64,000 bases of DNA from Allodiplogaster sudhausi. Its lineage: Eukaryota; Nematoda; Chromadorea; Rhabditida; Diplogasteridae. The notes below the pieces were generated by a model. That model had not been told where the DNA came from and did not search any database. It worked only from the letters and a program-made list of their open reading frames with translations. Of this stretch, positions 41,613-54,931 are shown piece after piece. The stretch lies in the NCBI GenBank assembly GCA_945643635.1, contig CALZFC010000005.1, positions 7,047,501-7,111,500 on the forward strand, read 5' to 3'. Position 1 is the first letter of the stretch, and each line of letters starts with the position of its first letter. The translations under genes and the position numbers were made by a program.

Positions 41613-43845
41613 TCAGGAGAGATGCTTCCCAGCCGGGGGCAGCAAGTTCAGCTCCGTGAGGCCGCATTCTTCCTCGTCACTGATGAGTCGCAGAGTCTTC
41701 TCCACTGGAGGGGGAGGGGGAGGGGGGCCGGCAAGGAAGATGAACGGAGCCGTGCCTATGCAGACGAAGCAGCCTGTTAGCAACATCAGAGACATCCACT
41801 CCCGACGGACACTGCAAGAGCGAACTGAGAGAGGTGCAAACAGTAAGAATACTAAATATTCACACATCTTTTCTTTCTTCTTCGGTCATAGAAAAAAAGA
41901 AACTTCTCATAAAGGAAGCAGTTGGCGATGATAGGAACGAGAGTGAAGGAGAGAGCGAGGGGGAGAAAGAGAGAGGGGAGAAGACGGACGGAGACATTCA
42001 CAAGAGACTGTCTGCAGCTGCCAGCCGACCAGAGAGAGAGCGGCAGCAGAACGAGCGGCAGCAGCCAGTAACTCCTGCAGCCACACACATATACATATAT
42101 TCATCACTGATTTCTTGATACTAATTTTTAAAATATTTGAAGAGCTAAATAACATACAATTTGAACTACCCTAATTTCAATTAAAAATTACATATAACAA
42201 TACTGCGGACCTGTCTGGATGTACGAAGATTGGCAAAAGCACCATGAAAAATGCGGTGAGAAGGAGAGCAATTGAATTGCAGATCTTAGAAAGAAGCGAA
42301 GATGACGGCAGGGATGAGAATATAATGAACGGGATGATCTGAAAAAATATTTCACTTTGAAATAGAAAGTCAACTGTCCAGCAACAGATTAACATTTAGA
42401 AAAAAATATGTTAAAATATTTCCGAACTAACAAAAGAAATAAAGGGCAGAGCAGATTTGACTCCGAGGTTGTAAGCGTCGATGACTTGAGAAGAGGCGAG
42501 AAGAGAAGGCAAGTAAGTGAGCAGAAGAACTTGAGGGAAGAAGAAGGCAAGAGAGGAAGCCAAGGAAGACCAGAAAGAAGTGGATTTCCAGTTGCTGGCT
42601 GCACGCCGATCCGCTGCTGCCTCCTCAACAACATTTCAATTTAAATGATTCTCAAAGCACACCACATCTTATTTCAACTAAAACCTAATACAGAAGCCCA
42701 CAAAAAAGGTCTGACTTTGGCTTTTCCAGCGCGGATTTTGTTGAGCTCAACCCCGTCGATTCTCGGATGTCGATGTGGATATTGATGGAAGAAGAAGAAG
42801 ACCAGCACTGCAACGAAGGCTGAGGCAAGAGAAGAGACAGCGAAAGGAAGCCAAAGGGGAAGGGCAAAGTCGGCGATCAGTTCGGACAGCTCAACCATCG
42901 ATAGATTAGGACAAAAAAGTTAGTCAGATATTCGTCAAACCGAAAGATTCCATAAAATCACATAAAATATATATGTACATACGTACATGTACATACATAT
43001 GTATGAAATAAAAAGAAGAGATATGATCAGATAAAAGGGGATGAGAAACTTGCCGGCCAATAAATCGCTGCAGCGAATGGAATGGAGAGGAGAAGAGTGG
43101 CGAGGAAGCGAGGGCGCTCTCTGATTGTAGACCATTCGATGATGAGAGAGTCCACGAGGGGGAGGGAGAGGAAGACGCAGACTCCTTGCAGCAGTCGAAT
43201 AGCTGCGCAGCCGTAGAAGTTCACGAAGGGTTGCCAGGCAGTCAGAGCGGCAGAGAGGAGGAGAGCAGAAGAGGCGAGGAGGGCAGGCGGAAGACGAGAA
43301 GTCAGAGGGAGCAGCACGAAGCAAAGCAGCATTCCCAGGCCAGCACTCGAATACAGAAGAAGACGAAGCAGTCTGAACAGATTGGGATCACGAGGGACAG
43401 AAGGGAAGAGAACTGACAAGTCAAGGCTCCATCTCCCGGACACTCCAGTCGTCGCCTTTTCCACTTCATCTTCCTCTACTATTTCTTCTTCCACCTTGGC
43501 GAGTTCTTCCTTCGAAAACTGTTCGGGATCCTCGGTTGTCAGTGTCCATTCTACGTTGCGAGGTGTGGTCGCTTAAATATGAAGATTTTGGAACTATAAA
43601 AGAGTGTTGTGTATAGTAATTTCAATTAATTTGATATCATTGTGTACATGTAATATTGTAGGAAAAACCTCTGCTCTGGCGTTTAGTTGAATCGGGTTCT
43701 GTTGTTCCACGATATTCTTTAGAAGATGAATCTGGAGTGGCCGTGAAATAAAAAGAGTCCGTGTTTTCATCTCGCTTCAACTTCTCCGTTGTCTCTTCCG
43801 ACTTGGAAGAGTTCCACACGGAAATTTCACGCTTTGCTCGCCATT
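41613..43845 (-). CDS. SLC17-like anion transporter (major facilitator superfamily), 5' end unresolved
   Basis: Exons 43669-43845, 43054-43571, 42716-42889, 42432-42623 and 42211-42338 join in phase. They are followed by an exon starting at 42074 and the last exon 41613-41811, whose junction is not settled. SLC17 members carry organic anions, phosphate or vesicular transmitters. Support comes from IRLLQGVCVFLSLPLVDSLI followed by STIRERPRF (TM4 and the ER-R loop), HRHPRIDGVELNKI after TM6, NWKSTSFWSSLASSLAF opening TM7, and VRREWMSLMLLTGCFV opening TM12. Before the core is an unusual acidic segment (EEEIVEEDEVEK) between TM1 and TM2. The intron after 43054 uses a GC donor (CCG|GCAAGT). Residues diverge from named SLC17 subgroups, so the substrate is unknown. 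Further 5' exons probably lie at 44380-45640. Confidence 0.65.
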
Positions 43846-44259
43846 CTTAATTAAATTTATGGTTGTCTTGTTAAAGTTAAGGAAATAATTCTAATGTAGC
43901 ATCGCAAACTTATTTTAATACAAATTCAAATTAATACTCCAGATATGTATTTGAAATAAGAAGATGTTTCAGTCTCGTTATTGCTTTTGTTTCTTTATTT
44001 CAATTGGTGTCAACAGTGGGTAACGGCAATTTTTTATTCTTTTCTTCTCACTCATTCCATCGTCTTCGATGTTTCACGTTTCTATCAAGAGCAGCCACAT
44101 TCTCGCTCCCACTCGCTTCTACTCCCTTTATCTCCCTCTCGCTCTCCCTCTCTCGCTCTCTCGCACTCTTCTACTCACTCTGAATCTTTCTCTCGCTCTC
44201 TCTTACTCCGCTACTCACTCTCGCTCTCTGTCTCCCTCTCTCTTAATATCAATCTCTGT

Positions 44260-45643
44260 GTCACATTCTCCAGCAAGTACGGCATGCCAACTTGTTTACC
44301 AAATTCTCGGCTAGTTTCCATCGTGTTGGCAGCACTTTTTAAGCTTGAAAGTAGAAAGAGAATAAAGAAAGAATGAGTTGCATATGGACGGACACTGACA
44401 AGATTCAGTGGGTAGTCTCTGATAAAGTCACTCACTGTTGAGAACGGAGGAGATGAATGATACAAGGAGAGAGAGAGAAAGAGAAAGACAGAGAGACTGA
44501 CCTTCTTCAGCAAGAAGAGCGATGGAGTGTGGGTGAAGAGAGAAAAGAGAGTGGAAGGGCCGAACGAGGGGAGGGAGAGAAGGATGAGAGACTGCGTGGA
44601 GATGGAGTAGAGAGAGGTTGCCGAGCAGACAAGAGAGAGTGGCAGTGCCCAGAAGGAGTTGCAGACAGCGAGTGGAGAAGCACATCCACCCAGGGGAGAG
44701 AGGGAGATCTGTGAGAGAGAGCAGAGAAAGAAATAAGTTAGTATTCTATTGCAGAACATCTCGAGACCGTGCAATCTGTAATAGTAGAAAGAGAAAAAGA
44801 TGAAAGCATCTCTGCTCACATTCATTGCGCATTCAAGCATAGCTTATTCTTCAGCTTTTTCAAAGTCAAAAATGTACAGGCGGCATGTTCGGTTCTGCTG
44901 CAAAAAGGTTGAGCTGATATCGCATAATTTATGTACTTGTCATTATCATAGAGTGTGACAGAAAGCTAGAGAGAGAGAGAGATAAGGAGAGAAGAAAAAA
45001 TGAAAGAGAGAGAGAGAGAGAAAGAGAGAGAAAAGCAAAATCAAAATGGTAGCAGTCATGAATATAACAGGGGCTACGTATGCTTGCCGTGACGAGAAGA
45101 GACTTGCTGCAGGCAGTCTCATTATGCCTAAATAACGCCAGCATAACAAAATTTGATAGTTCCTACTCGTGTAAGAGCAAAGATGCAAATAATTAACAAA
45201 GAAGAAGCAGCCTGTTTGAGTTTATGCAAAAGACTCCTGAATTCCAAGGAATGAGGCTGATCAACGGGGCCAGATGAAGTAATGGTTCCAACTGAAGGAG
45301 GATTAGAATTAAGAGAAGAAGTCGTGCCTCATGTTAACAACACAATATAGACACAGAGAATGGAGAACTGAGAAATAGAGAGAGAGAGGGAGAAAGAGAG
45401 TGAGAAAGAGAGTGAGAGAGAGAGAGGAAGAGAAAGAGAGTGAGGAAGAAAGAGAGAAAGAGAGAGACTACAATTGCTCGTGAATGGCTTAATTCTAGAC
45501 CCATTCCTAGCACAGTAAACACAGCAGAAGCGACACGCGAAAAGGCCAGGAAAGGCGATGGCAGCCACAATTTGGCATGCATTGCATTTCGACATCTTCC
45601 GAGACACCCTATCAGCAATGCGCAGGTCGTTGCCGTGACTCAT
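44260..45643 (-). other. Probable 5' exons of the SLC17-like gene, not joined
   Basis: Several exon-like frames on the - strand: 45643 downward (ATG, MSHGNDLRIADRVSRKMS; another frame gives a helix starting MHAKLWLPSPFLAFSRV), about 45175-45298 (SGPVDQPHSLEFRSLLHKLK then a helix SSLLIICIFALTR, donor GTAGGA), about 44512-44709 (hydrophobic, donor GTCAGT), and about 44405-44436 (SDFIRDYPLNL, donor GTCAGT). One or more should supply the N-terminus and TM1 of the transporter, but phases do not select one path. GA arrays separate them. Confidence 0.3.
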
Positions 45644-45659
45644 CTTCTCTTTCTCTCTC

Positions 45660-47040
45660 TTCTCTCTCTAATGCACTATCTCTCGCTATCGCTCTCTCCT
45701 CCGCTATCTCTGCTCTCTTCCCTACTTTCCCGTTGCCCTAGCAGACACCTGATCAATAATCGAAAGCGTACAGCCTCGGTCTCTCTCTCTCCGTCTCTCT
45801 TACTCTGCTCATATCGAACTGTACTTACAGGAGGGTGCGTAGCGTGTCTGAATCTCACGCTCTTTCTATGAACCTCCTCCTGCTCTCTCACCGTGAGTCT
45901 CGCTGTCTGAATCGCAGTCCAACTCCTCGATGACTGCTCCCCCCCTTACTCTTTCTATCAGTAGATTACTATGTTATGCATTCCGATAGTGAAGCAACCT
46001 CCTTCCGCAAATATCCTTTATTTAAGTGCATCAGCTCTAGAATATGAACAAGGCAGTGTGAAAAGTTCAGGAAGTGAGTGGCACTCTCAAAAAACGAGAG
46101 AGAAAGAGAAAGAAGAGAAAGAGAAAAAGAAGAGAGAAGGGATGGAGAGTGAGAGTGAGAGAGATGGAGAGACTCTCTTCATGCAGATAAAGATGAGAGA
46201 GTGTGAGAGACGAGGTCCTTCTTGGCTATGGCGCAATATCATCAAAACAATTTAAGATTATAGTTATTAACATCGACATGCTGCCATTCCCTCTTTGCTG
46301 AGTTTATGAGGAAATCAAACAATTTGTGAGAATCAAACGAAAGGATGATTCTATACAAGCATATTGAAAGAAACGGCAGCCAAAATAGAGGGAATACGAG
46401 AAAGTTGGAATGCGAGGAGTGGAAACCACAAATTGACCTGTATTTTGTGAGCGGCAAGGAATTGAACGGCAGAAAAGTGAACGATAAAAGAAGGCAACGA
46501 AGACGAACTGCGCCACTGCAAATTCCTGAGTTCAGTACAAAACAGCTAAGAGAAAATATGCAATTACATTGGATATTTGTACGAACCTGTTAATTACCTC
46601 GCTATTGGAAATGACAAAACTCGCAAAGACAAAGACGAGCTGCAGACAGAAGACTAGCTATTTACAGGCGAAGAGGGAGAAGAGAGGTTTCAGGGAACAT
46701 CACACAGATGAAATTGCAGAAGTTTACTTTGACAAGGCTAGGTGCGATCAGGGAAAGAAAGAAGCGAGAAGCTAAGAAGAGTCCACTGGAGATCTCAGCT
46801 TCCCCTTCCTAATCAATCATATCACACGTTTACAAATATAATGAAGGCGCACTTTAATATAACGAAATTGTGATTTCAGGCATAGAACGGGTACTCGACC
46901 CGCGATGCAACTAAAATAAAACCATAGCGTAAACAATGGCAACACTCTGAGCTTCTCGCGTAGGAAGTCACACTCTTAACGGAAGTGCCTATGTTCAACA
47001 AGGAGATCACTATTCTCTAGGAAGATGAAGAGACGCAGAG
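45660..47040. other. Intergenic region, no assignable gene
   Basis: CT arrays occur near 45645-45720 and 45780-45810, and a GA array near 46090-46215. A + strand open frame at 46345-46593 has mixed composition, but no splice or family support. Confidence 0.5.
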
Positions 47041-47049
47041 AAAGAGAGA

Positions 47050-47616
47050 TCACTCTCTCCACTTTTCAAAGTCCATGGAAGGGAGGGCCGTGCAGGGGGT
47101 CAGGGAGTTCCTCGGCAGCAGGAATGCATCTTCTTGTATCAACTCGAAGTGGTCTCCGCTGTCACAAATGATACGTGACAGCGATGCTTTCCTGATTTCA
47201 GCCAACTGCGGCTCCGTGAAGATTCCAGGGTTCTCGAAGTAGAATCTCAACAAAGAAGACATTTTGAAACATCTAAAACAACTTTGAGCCATTAATAGAA
47301 AACAAACCGATCGCCATCTCGAGTTCTCTTGAACTGCTCTCCGATGACGCAGGCGAGAGTTGTCCCGACCAGCCCGCCCACCACCGGGTCCTCCAGCATC
47401 GCTCCCACGTAAAAGTCCACGTCATCTGTCGTCTTGTAGTTCCTGGAGAGCCCCGCTCGCAGATTCTGGTCGAGGATCATGTCCTTGAAGTCCTCGAACT
47501 CCCGAGCCTGAGGCAAGCCGCAGAAGGCGCGCATCTTGTTGTAAGGAGGGAATGCCATGGTCGCGGCCGCGTTGGATGTTCAGCGAGCCGAGGTCCGTGC
47601 TTAAGAATGACTATGA

Positions 47617-47691
<75 letters not shown>

Positions 47692-50407
47692 GAGAGCGAG
47701 AGAGAGAGAGGGAGCGAGAAGAAAGAGTAGAGCCAGACCTGCCGAACATCTTCTCAGTGATTGCAGGCGTCATCCGATGTGGTCTCTTGACAGCTGAGAT
47801 GAGGAATCCCCTGATGATTGGGTCGATTCCTCCCTCGAAGAGAATCTTCCTGACTTGAAGACTCCATCCCCAAAGGAGAATCCTCCGTGGGAGGAGTTGG
47901 CCCCCGAGAAGTCGATTCTCTGGTAGAACTCTTCGATCATTCCGTGGCCGAAACGGAAGGCGCCCGTCGTGAATTCATTCGCTACAGTCGCATCCACCTG
48001 AAGCAGCTTCAGTCAATGGAAGAGAAGGAAGAAGAAAGAACCTTCGGGTCGTATCCCTGATAGGGGCCGATCACTTTGTCGAACGCTGAGCCCAGCAACT
48101 TCGGCAGATAACTCTTGAAGAAGATCATCTGGATCTTCGCCCCAATCACCTTCCGAGTTTCGTGGAAAACACGGTCACCACTCCAGCCAGGGTTGATTCC
48201 TTGCAGAACACCAGCGATTCTGGAAAAGACGGAGAGAGAGAAAGGGAGAGAGTGAGAGAGAGAGAAAGGGAGAGAGAGTGAGAGCGATGAGATGTTGAAA
48301 AAGAGGGAGAAAGAGAGAGAGAGAGAAGAGAGTAACCTGTTATGCTCGCGAGCAAAGAGAATGTGCAGACTGCTGAGCCCGATGAAGAGGTTCGCCCTGA
48401 TGTCTCCGGCAGTGAAGGTTGCCGTGCATTTATCGAGAGAGGGACACTTTGCCTGGTCGAAGGGCAGAACCATCTGGAATTTATGGAGCTTTCAAGCTTC
48501 ATAAATAATAATATCTTCCGAGAATGCATTATTTTATTTATTCTTTTACAAGTATTGATTTCAAAAACGTTTCAGAGGAAAACAACAACACTGGCATATA
48601 TTATTAAAGATATGAAAAATAAACCTGCTGATTGAAAAGTGTCATCTTGAGAAGACCAGTTCGTCCCTCGCGGAACTTGAAGAGATCCCTTGGGGAAGAA
48701 CCGTAGATGGGAGAGCCGTCGATGTATGCGGTGTTCTCATTCAGTTGCTCACGAGGGAGGATATTGCAGATTCCGGCGGAACGAGACACTTTCAAGCACT
48801 GACGCTGCTTGAACCTGGATAAGAGAGAGGAAGAGAGGGGGAGAGAGACAGATAAAGAGAGAAAGAGAGAGATAGAGAGAGGAGAATGAGACAGAGCATG
48901 AGAGAGAGAGAGCGTACGCGTTGTTGGGGTCCTTGTCGGAGATGGGGATGGCCATGCACTTGCCGACAACCTCGGTGCAAGTCTGGCAGTTGGCGGAAGG
49001 CAAGAGAGTGGTGCGGACCATGTCGTGGGAGATGAACTGGCCGAACTGCATGATGAGGTTGTTGAATACGTCATGAACGACGGACTGGGCCGAGGACAGC
49101 ATGACTCGGTTCGCCTCACGAGCAGTTGGCCGCGACTCTCGCAGGGAAGCTCAACACTCAATCCATTACTCTTTTCTTACTATTTACAGTACTTCTTTTA
49201 TTAGTCAACCCGAACTGACAAATTGGGGCCATTTGGTTGTCGTCGTATTCCGATGGAAGATGTCTGCAATGTTTCGCTGTTCACATTCATACTTTCCAGA
49301 CTACATTAATTTGAAGAAGAATCTTACTAAAAAAAAGGGAAAAGTTTTAACGCAATTATAAATAAATATGGAAATAATAATATTTGAAAAACATTTAGGA
49401 CGCAAAGATAACGCGAATTGTTCCTTCTGGATTCATAGGGTGTTCTTCTTGTTGTGTTTAAACTGCTGACCGAATATACGGCCGGAAACTTGCTCCCTGC
49501 ATGGGATTCCCGAGATTGTTGCAAGTTCCATCGAGAGAACGGAACATGAGATGGTAGCAGAGATGTCGCTCGCAGTTCAAGCCATCACTCGTCAACTGAA
49601 ATCCATCACAACACTCTCCCTCTCTCTCTCTCTCCGTCTCTTCTCTCTCTCCTCTAACTCCTCCTCCTCCTCCTTTCTCTCTCTCTCTCTCTCTCCTCTC
49701 TTTCACGATGTCACTCCAATCCCGGTGACTCTGTGTGAATGTTGTTCATGTGTTATGTTTTGCTGTTGTTTGGCAGCCCGTTATAGTCTGCTATTTAGAC
49801 GAGCACCGTTCTTCTGGCCAAGAAAAGAGAGAAAGAGAAGAGAAGCAACTTGTGAAAGAGAAAGAGCTCACTGAAACAAATGGCAATTCTTCTGTCATTG
49901 CAGTTCTACTTGTGAACAATAGATGAAGTGGACTGGCTATGGAATGGACTAGACGACAGAGATAAAGAGAAGGACTGATGGGAGAAAGAGAATGATAAAC
50001 TGAGAGAATCAGAGAGCAAAAGAAAGAGCAGAAGAAACAGAGTTGCTTCCCATTGACTAGTAATAATAGCCGCCACAAACTTAAGAGTGACAGTGTAAAA
50101 TGGCCCGCCCAACGTTCTATCACTATCTAAAGTGGCCTTCTACAGAGCAAAAAGAAAACCTTTGTCTTTCGTTGTCGCTCTCTCTTTCTTCTCCCTATCT
50201 CGCTTCTTCCTTTTCTCTCACCATAGAGACACAAATACACACAGTCACAAAGACCCACACATACAAGTGCAAACTACTATTTCTGTGGGTACCTGAGGAA
50301 CACATCCATTGGGAACTGCGCTGGTGATGTCATCCAGTGACATGGGCGACCTGCCATTCGTATCCTCCACTGGATCCACTAGCCGACTTGCAATCATCAC
50401 CTGCAGC

Positions 50408-50443
<36 letters not shown>

Positions 50444-50902
50444 GAGAGAGATTGGCCAAGAAAGAAGAAAAACTGCAAGAAAAATCAGCAAAAATTTATC
50501 ATATTTGATTTTTAAAAAAATTTCATAAAAAAGGAAAGGAATGAACCTCAGCGACTCGCGATGGAACAGTGCGCGCCTCTTCGCATGTGGAGACGGTGGA
50601 GGCAGAGAGAGAGGAAGGAGGGGGAGTCGTGCCAAGCGTGGAGTGAGAAGAGGAATGCGAACTGGCAGAAGACGAGAAGCTCGAGTGGTGAACGGGGGGA
50701 GTTGTAGTCACTGGAGGCACTGGAAACGGGACTGAGTCAACTACCGTATATCAATCAGCTCATCATTTTATTCATTTCCGCCCATTCTTTAGAGCCTTTT
50801 TGTCTTTATTCTGTTATGATGTCAACTTCTTCCTGAATTCTTCCAGAAGAAGATTTCTAAAAGGCACACGAAAGTGTAGGGAGAAAGAGGAGGAGATTGG
50901 AT

Positions 50903-50977
<75 letters not shown>

Positions 50978-51088
50978 CTCTCGCTCTTTCTCTCTCTCTC
51001 TCTATTTCTCTCGCTCTTTCTCTTTCTCTCACTGTCTCTCTTTCTTTCTTTCTCTCTCCCTCTGTCTCTCTCTTTCTCTCGCTCTCTT

Positions 51089-51123
<35 letters not shown>

Positions 51124-51179
51124 TCTCTTTCTCTTTCTCTTTCTCTCTCTTCTTTCTCTTTCTTTCTCTTTTTCTTTCT

Positions 51180-51238
<59 letters not shown>

Positions 51239-51411
51239 TTCTCTCTCACTTTCTCTCTCCTTTATATCATCCAGACACCATTGCACGCATCATCATGATC
51301 TGGGCTTGCCTGCTGGCCATTCCGGAGCGGTGATGCAGAGAGGGGCAGAGAGAGAACCAAGAGATACAGAGGGAGAGAGAGAAAGAGAGTGATAGAAAAG
51401 CGGGTAAAGTG

Positions 51412-51449
<38 letters not shown>

Positions 51450-52207
51450 TACTAAAAAGATTCTCTTCGGTGCCTCTCCGCCTGGCATGGGATGGTCATT
51501 ATTCGACCTTGAACCGACAAAGGCTGGTGATAGCACAAGCAGAAGCACGAGAAGCAATTCTTGAGAGATCGAAAGAGAGAGTCAAAAAAGAGAGAACGAG
51601 GAAGGCGAAAAAGAAAGAGATAAAGAGGGAACAGTTGCAACATTCTTCAGGGAGATAATTAGCTATCTAGGTGAAACCAGAGAAAGGGCAATGACCCTTC
51701 TGGTGCACGAGTGAAGAGGTACTCCGGGCAGAGGTCGAGACAGAGCAGCACGGCAACAAGGGATATGGGTTGGGAAGCCAGGAAATAAGAGAAAGAGACC
51801 AGGAGAGGGAGTGTGAGCGAGAGAGAGAGAGAAAAGAAAGAGAGAGAGAGAGAGAGAGAGAGTTACAGCATTTCCGGACCTCTGCTTCCTTTTAATGATA
51901 GTAGACAGGAAGAAACTGGTGACGTAATTATGCGGGCACTTGGAAGATTACAAGTCTATGTCGCACAACAAACAGACTTCTAGACAACACTCTCCGATCT
52001 ATAAAAGGGGGGGGAGGGAGAGTAAGAAGGAAATAAAAAAAGGAAGGTATGGAGAGATGAACAGAAGGTGTATTAGTATTAGCAGGACATATTCAATGTG
52101 CAGGTTGCTACTCGTGCGAGTTCTTAAAAAGCCCTGATCTACTGAGAGAAGGGTTAAAAGCCTTCCTTGTCTTGGACCTCCATAGACTGTGAAAGAGAGA
52201 CAGAGAC

Positions 52208-52245
<38 letters not shown>

Positions 52246-54559
52246 TGAGAGCGAACCAATGAGAGAGAGAGTGACAGGGAGAGAGCGAGCTAAATGAGAG
52301 AGAGAGCGAGCGAGAGATTGAGAGAGAGAGAATACAGATGGTTCTGCAACTTCTGTATTGTTTCAAGCATAGGTTGTCTGTGGTTGACCCTTATCAACTA
52401 GTAATCTTTCTCCCCTCTGCTAGAATGCAGAATGAGCTCGTTTGTGCCTGGCAGAGTCAGAGCACATTGACTCTCATCCAAAAAGGAGTGTTTCGCTGTG
52501 TAATCTGGTTTACGATTACCCCTGTAAACTTGGCTCAAATTGGGTCTGATTTGTGGAAGCCTTGAATGTTGAGACACTCAGTGGCATCACATGGCTTTTG
52601 CTCTCTCAGACTTCTTCTCAAGGTCCGATTCAACAAATTCGGAGAGAAAGATCAAGGAGAGAGAGAGACAGAGAGAGAGAGAGACAGAGAGGAAGGAAAG
52701 AGAGGTAAAGATCGCAAGATGACTTTCTCTGTCACTTTGTCAATGTGTCGAGAGAACAGAATCAAAATGGTTTGAGACTGTTAAACATGGGTGATTACGA
52801 AAGAAGAAGACATGAGAAGAGAAGGAGAGAACTGAAGCATGAAGAAAGACAGAGGGAGGGAGAAATGATGCGAGAGAGAACGAGATAAAGAGAGGATCAG
52901 AGAAAAAGAGGAAGAGGGACAAAGAGCGAGAAAAGAAACTGCAAGGGGAAATGAGCAGTGAGAGGCACGTCCCCTAAAGGATGTAATGTGAAAAGCGAAA
53001 CTCACTCAGAAGAAATAGAGTAGCGAGAGAATAGCAAGAAAGCGAATGAAGTTAATTTGACATGGAAACTCTATAATAGTCTGATATTTCTGAAAACATT
53101 GAACAAATGAGAAATAAAGAAAAATCTTATTCTTATAAGTAGTATAACTTTTCTGTTACATGTCACATGCATTGTCTAAAGGGCACAGCGCTTTGATTTC
53201 GCAGGATGAGAGTAGCCAAGAATTGTCACATTTATCCGTATTCCTTCAACTTATTGTTCTACCAGTCGGTGTTTCATTTCTCTGTCTTTCTTTCCTCTTC
53301 TATATTCGCTTCCTTGTTTCTGTTTTCACTCTCTTCCTGTCTCTCGCCCTTCCTCTCTCACTCTCTCTTACTCTCTCTCACTCTCTCTCTTCCTCTCCCT
53401 CACTCAGAGTTCACTTGAGGCGAAGGTGAGAGACTGGTAGATACTTCTCTAGCAAAAGAAGTGCTTCAAAAGGAGTGAGGCATCGCTCTATTGAAAGAGC
53501 GGACAAAACAGCGGCAGAAAAGGATTGGAAGATGAGGAAAAGCGAAAGGGAACGGATGAATGTTTACTCGGAGTAATTGAGAATTCAGGCCGAGAAGGCC
53601 GCAAATACCAGGATCACGGAAGTGGTGCGACAGTCACAATGGTTAAACTCACGATGTGGAATGGAAGACGACGTTTAAATGTTTCCGGTGAATCGTGAAT
53701 TTGTACAAACTACCACTAAAAAACTATTATTACCGCGAACCTGCATGGGTGGTGGTTCGAGTTGGCTGAGGAGCTCGAGAAGGGGTCGGAGCAGGATGAG
53801 AAGAAAGAGTTGTGTGATGAGGACAAGTGCCACAGGCCAGCTGACAGTTGAAGGACATCCACTCCCCGTTCGACTGAAAAGAGAAGGCGAGAGTCAGGAG
53901 AACCATTCTTCTCGTCGAAGGAGAGATATTTATTTATATCAGACATTTGTAAAAAAAAATCATTGGAATAAAAAGGGATTGATTGAGAATGATTTGAAGA
54001 GAAGGAATGAAAGAGAGACTGACATGGCACTCCCCGATGGAGGCCCAGAACCGACACCATTCGTGTTGGTCGCAGCATCCATTCGTCAAGCATTTGAAGC
54101 GTGACGTCACAGGTGGCGACAACTTTTGCGAGAGGCCATCTAAGGAAGAGAATAGTCTGGATCATCCTCCCACATCTTCCTATCCCAACCCTCGCCTGCT
54201 AAATCCGCTCCTGATCTCCAAAGAAGTCATTACTACTACGCTGCCTTTAATCTCTGCTCCCTTACTCCTCCTTCTGGGTATAATTCATTCCTCTCTTTCT
54301 CCGCTCTCTCACATTTTCAATGTTATTCAAGCCCAGACAATATCCATTTCACAATGCAGGCGGAAAGAGCACATGCTTGTTGAAAAAAAGAGGAAATTAG
54401 TGTTTTGCTGAAATAAATCGAGATGAAGTGGTGAAATAGTTCATATTCCCTGCCCTCCGGCTTATGGGTGTGATGTTGGAAGATTAACAATATCATCCAC
54501 CTTCCTAAACACGTCAAAGAGCAGATAATCAATGAGAAGAATAGAAGCGTGTCTGCCAT
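47050..54559 (-). CDS. ShKT-domain animal haem peroxidase (paralogue 1)
   Basis: Fifteen exons: 54501-54559, 54339-54375, 54024-54122, 53741-53873, 50547-50719, 50293-50400, 49471-49595, 49220-49263, 48918-49149, 48625-48814, 48337-48473, 48042-48219, 47739-47997, 47308-47599, 47050-47245; about 753 aa. The order is signal peptide ([19 protein letters not shown]), ShKT domain ([16 protein letters not shown] ... [10 protein letters not shown]), Ser/Thr/Pro-rich linker, then the peroxidase. Peroxidase marks are [13 protein letters not shown], distal His [50 protein letters not shown], proximal His AREHNR, INPGW and NIQRGRDHG. Secreted ShKT-peroxidases cross-link collagens or act in cuticle and innate defence in nematodes. 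One base is missing near 47854 and one is extra near 47545; together they restore frame. The exons 54339-54375 and 54024-54122 were chosen by phase and are less sure. Confidence 0.88.
47618..47690. repeat. (GT)n-(GA)n compound microsatellite
   Basis: About 30 bp of GT followed directly by about 40 bp of GA on the + strand, in an intron of peroxidase 1. It is the only sizeable GT run seen. Confidence 0.9.
50720..53740 (-). other. 3-kb intron of the peroxidase-1 gene
   Basis: This intron separates the ShKT domain exon from the linker exon. It holds CT and GA arrays (50905-51260, 51415-51445, 51820-51860, 52195-52325, 53350-53400) and unique AT-rich DNA. No convincing exon or transposon domain is seen in it. 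Confidence 0.6.
50905..51260. repeat. Large CT array in the long peroxidase-1 intron
   Basis: About 350 bp of almost pure pyrimidine on the + strand. Long frames here encode only Arg/Glu or Ser/Leu runs and are not genes. It lies in the 3-kb intron 50720-53740. Confidence 0.9.
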
Positions 54560-54931
54560 CTCTGCCCTCTCTCTTCCCTGCGCACTCTATCGCACACCCA
54601 GTGTATCTTTCCTTTTTCGCCTGCGGGTTCATTCATCTACTCTCTCCTCCGGGGTATCTCTTATCACCTGCAGCATGGATCAACTGCCATAAGCGATGGC
54701 ATTGCTCATGCCCATCCTTACATCCAACTGCCTCCATCTATCCTGATATCCCTGTCTCTCTCTCTCCTTTCCCTCTTTCTCTGTCTCTCTCTCTCTCTCC
54801 CCACTCTTACTCTCACTTTCTTCTAGCTTCTTCGATCTCTCTTTCCTCCATCTCATTCGCGTTCTTTAAGCCATGAAATATCAAAAGCGTTCATTCCTAT
54901 TGTTTTTATCGAGTTCGAAAAAGGAAAAGCC

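Noticed and set aside
44262..44350. Segment reading METSREFGKQVGMPYLLEN, resembling a small GTPase piece
   Set aside because: Too short, no neighbouring GTPase motifs, and the opposite strand is equally open.
46345..46593. 82-codon + strand frame of mixed composition
   Set aside because: No splice sites, no start context support and no recognisable family; flanked by AT-rich and GA-rich DNA. Left as unassigned.
50857..51249. Long open frames rich in Arg/Glu or Ser/Leu
   Set aside because: They follow GA/CT arrays, which contain no stop codons; composition is two-residue and no splice or family evidence exists. The same holds at 1039-1385, 8805-9157, 27240-27899 and 31387-32007 (repeat parts).
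53740..53775. tRNA-like B box (GGTTCGAG)
   Set aside because: It lies at a peroxidase exon-intron border; no A box, acceptor stem or anticodon arm could be drawn.
53716..54165. 149-codon frame overlapping the ShKT exons
   Set aside because: The ShKT cysteine pattern in the other frame is unmistakable, and this frame ignores both splice sites.
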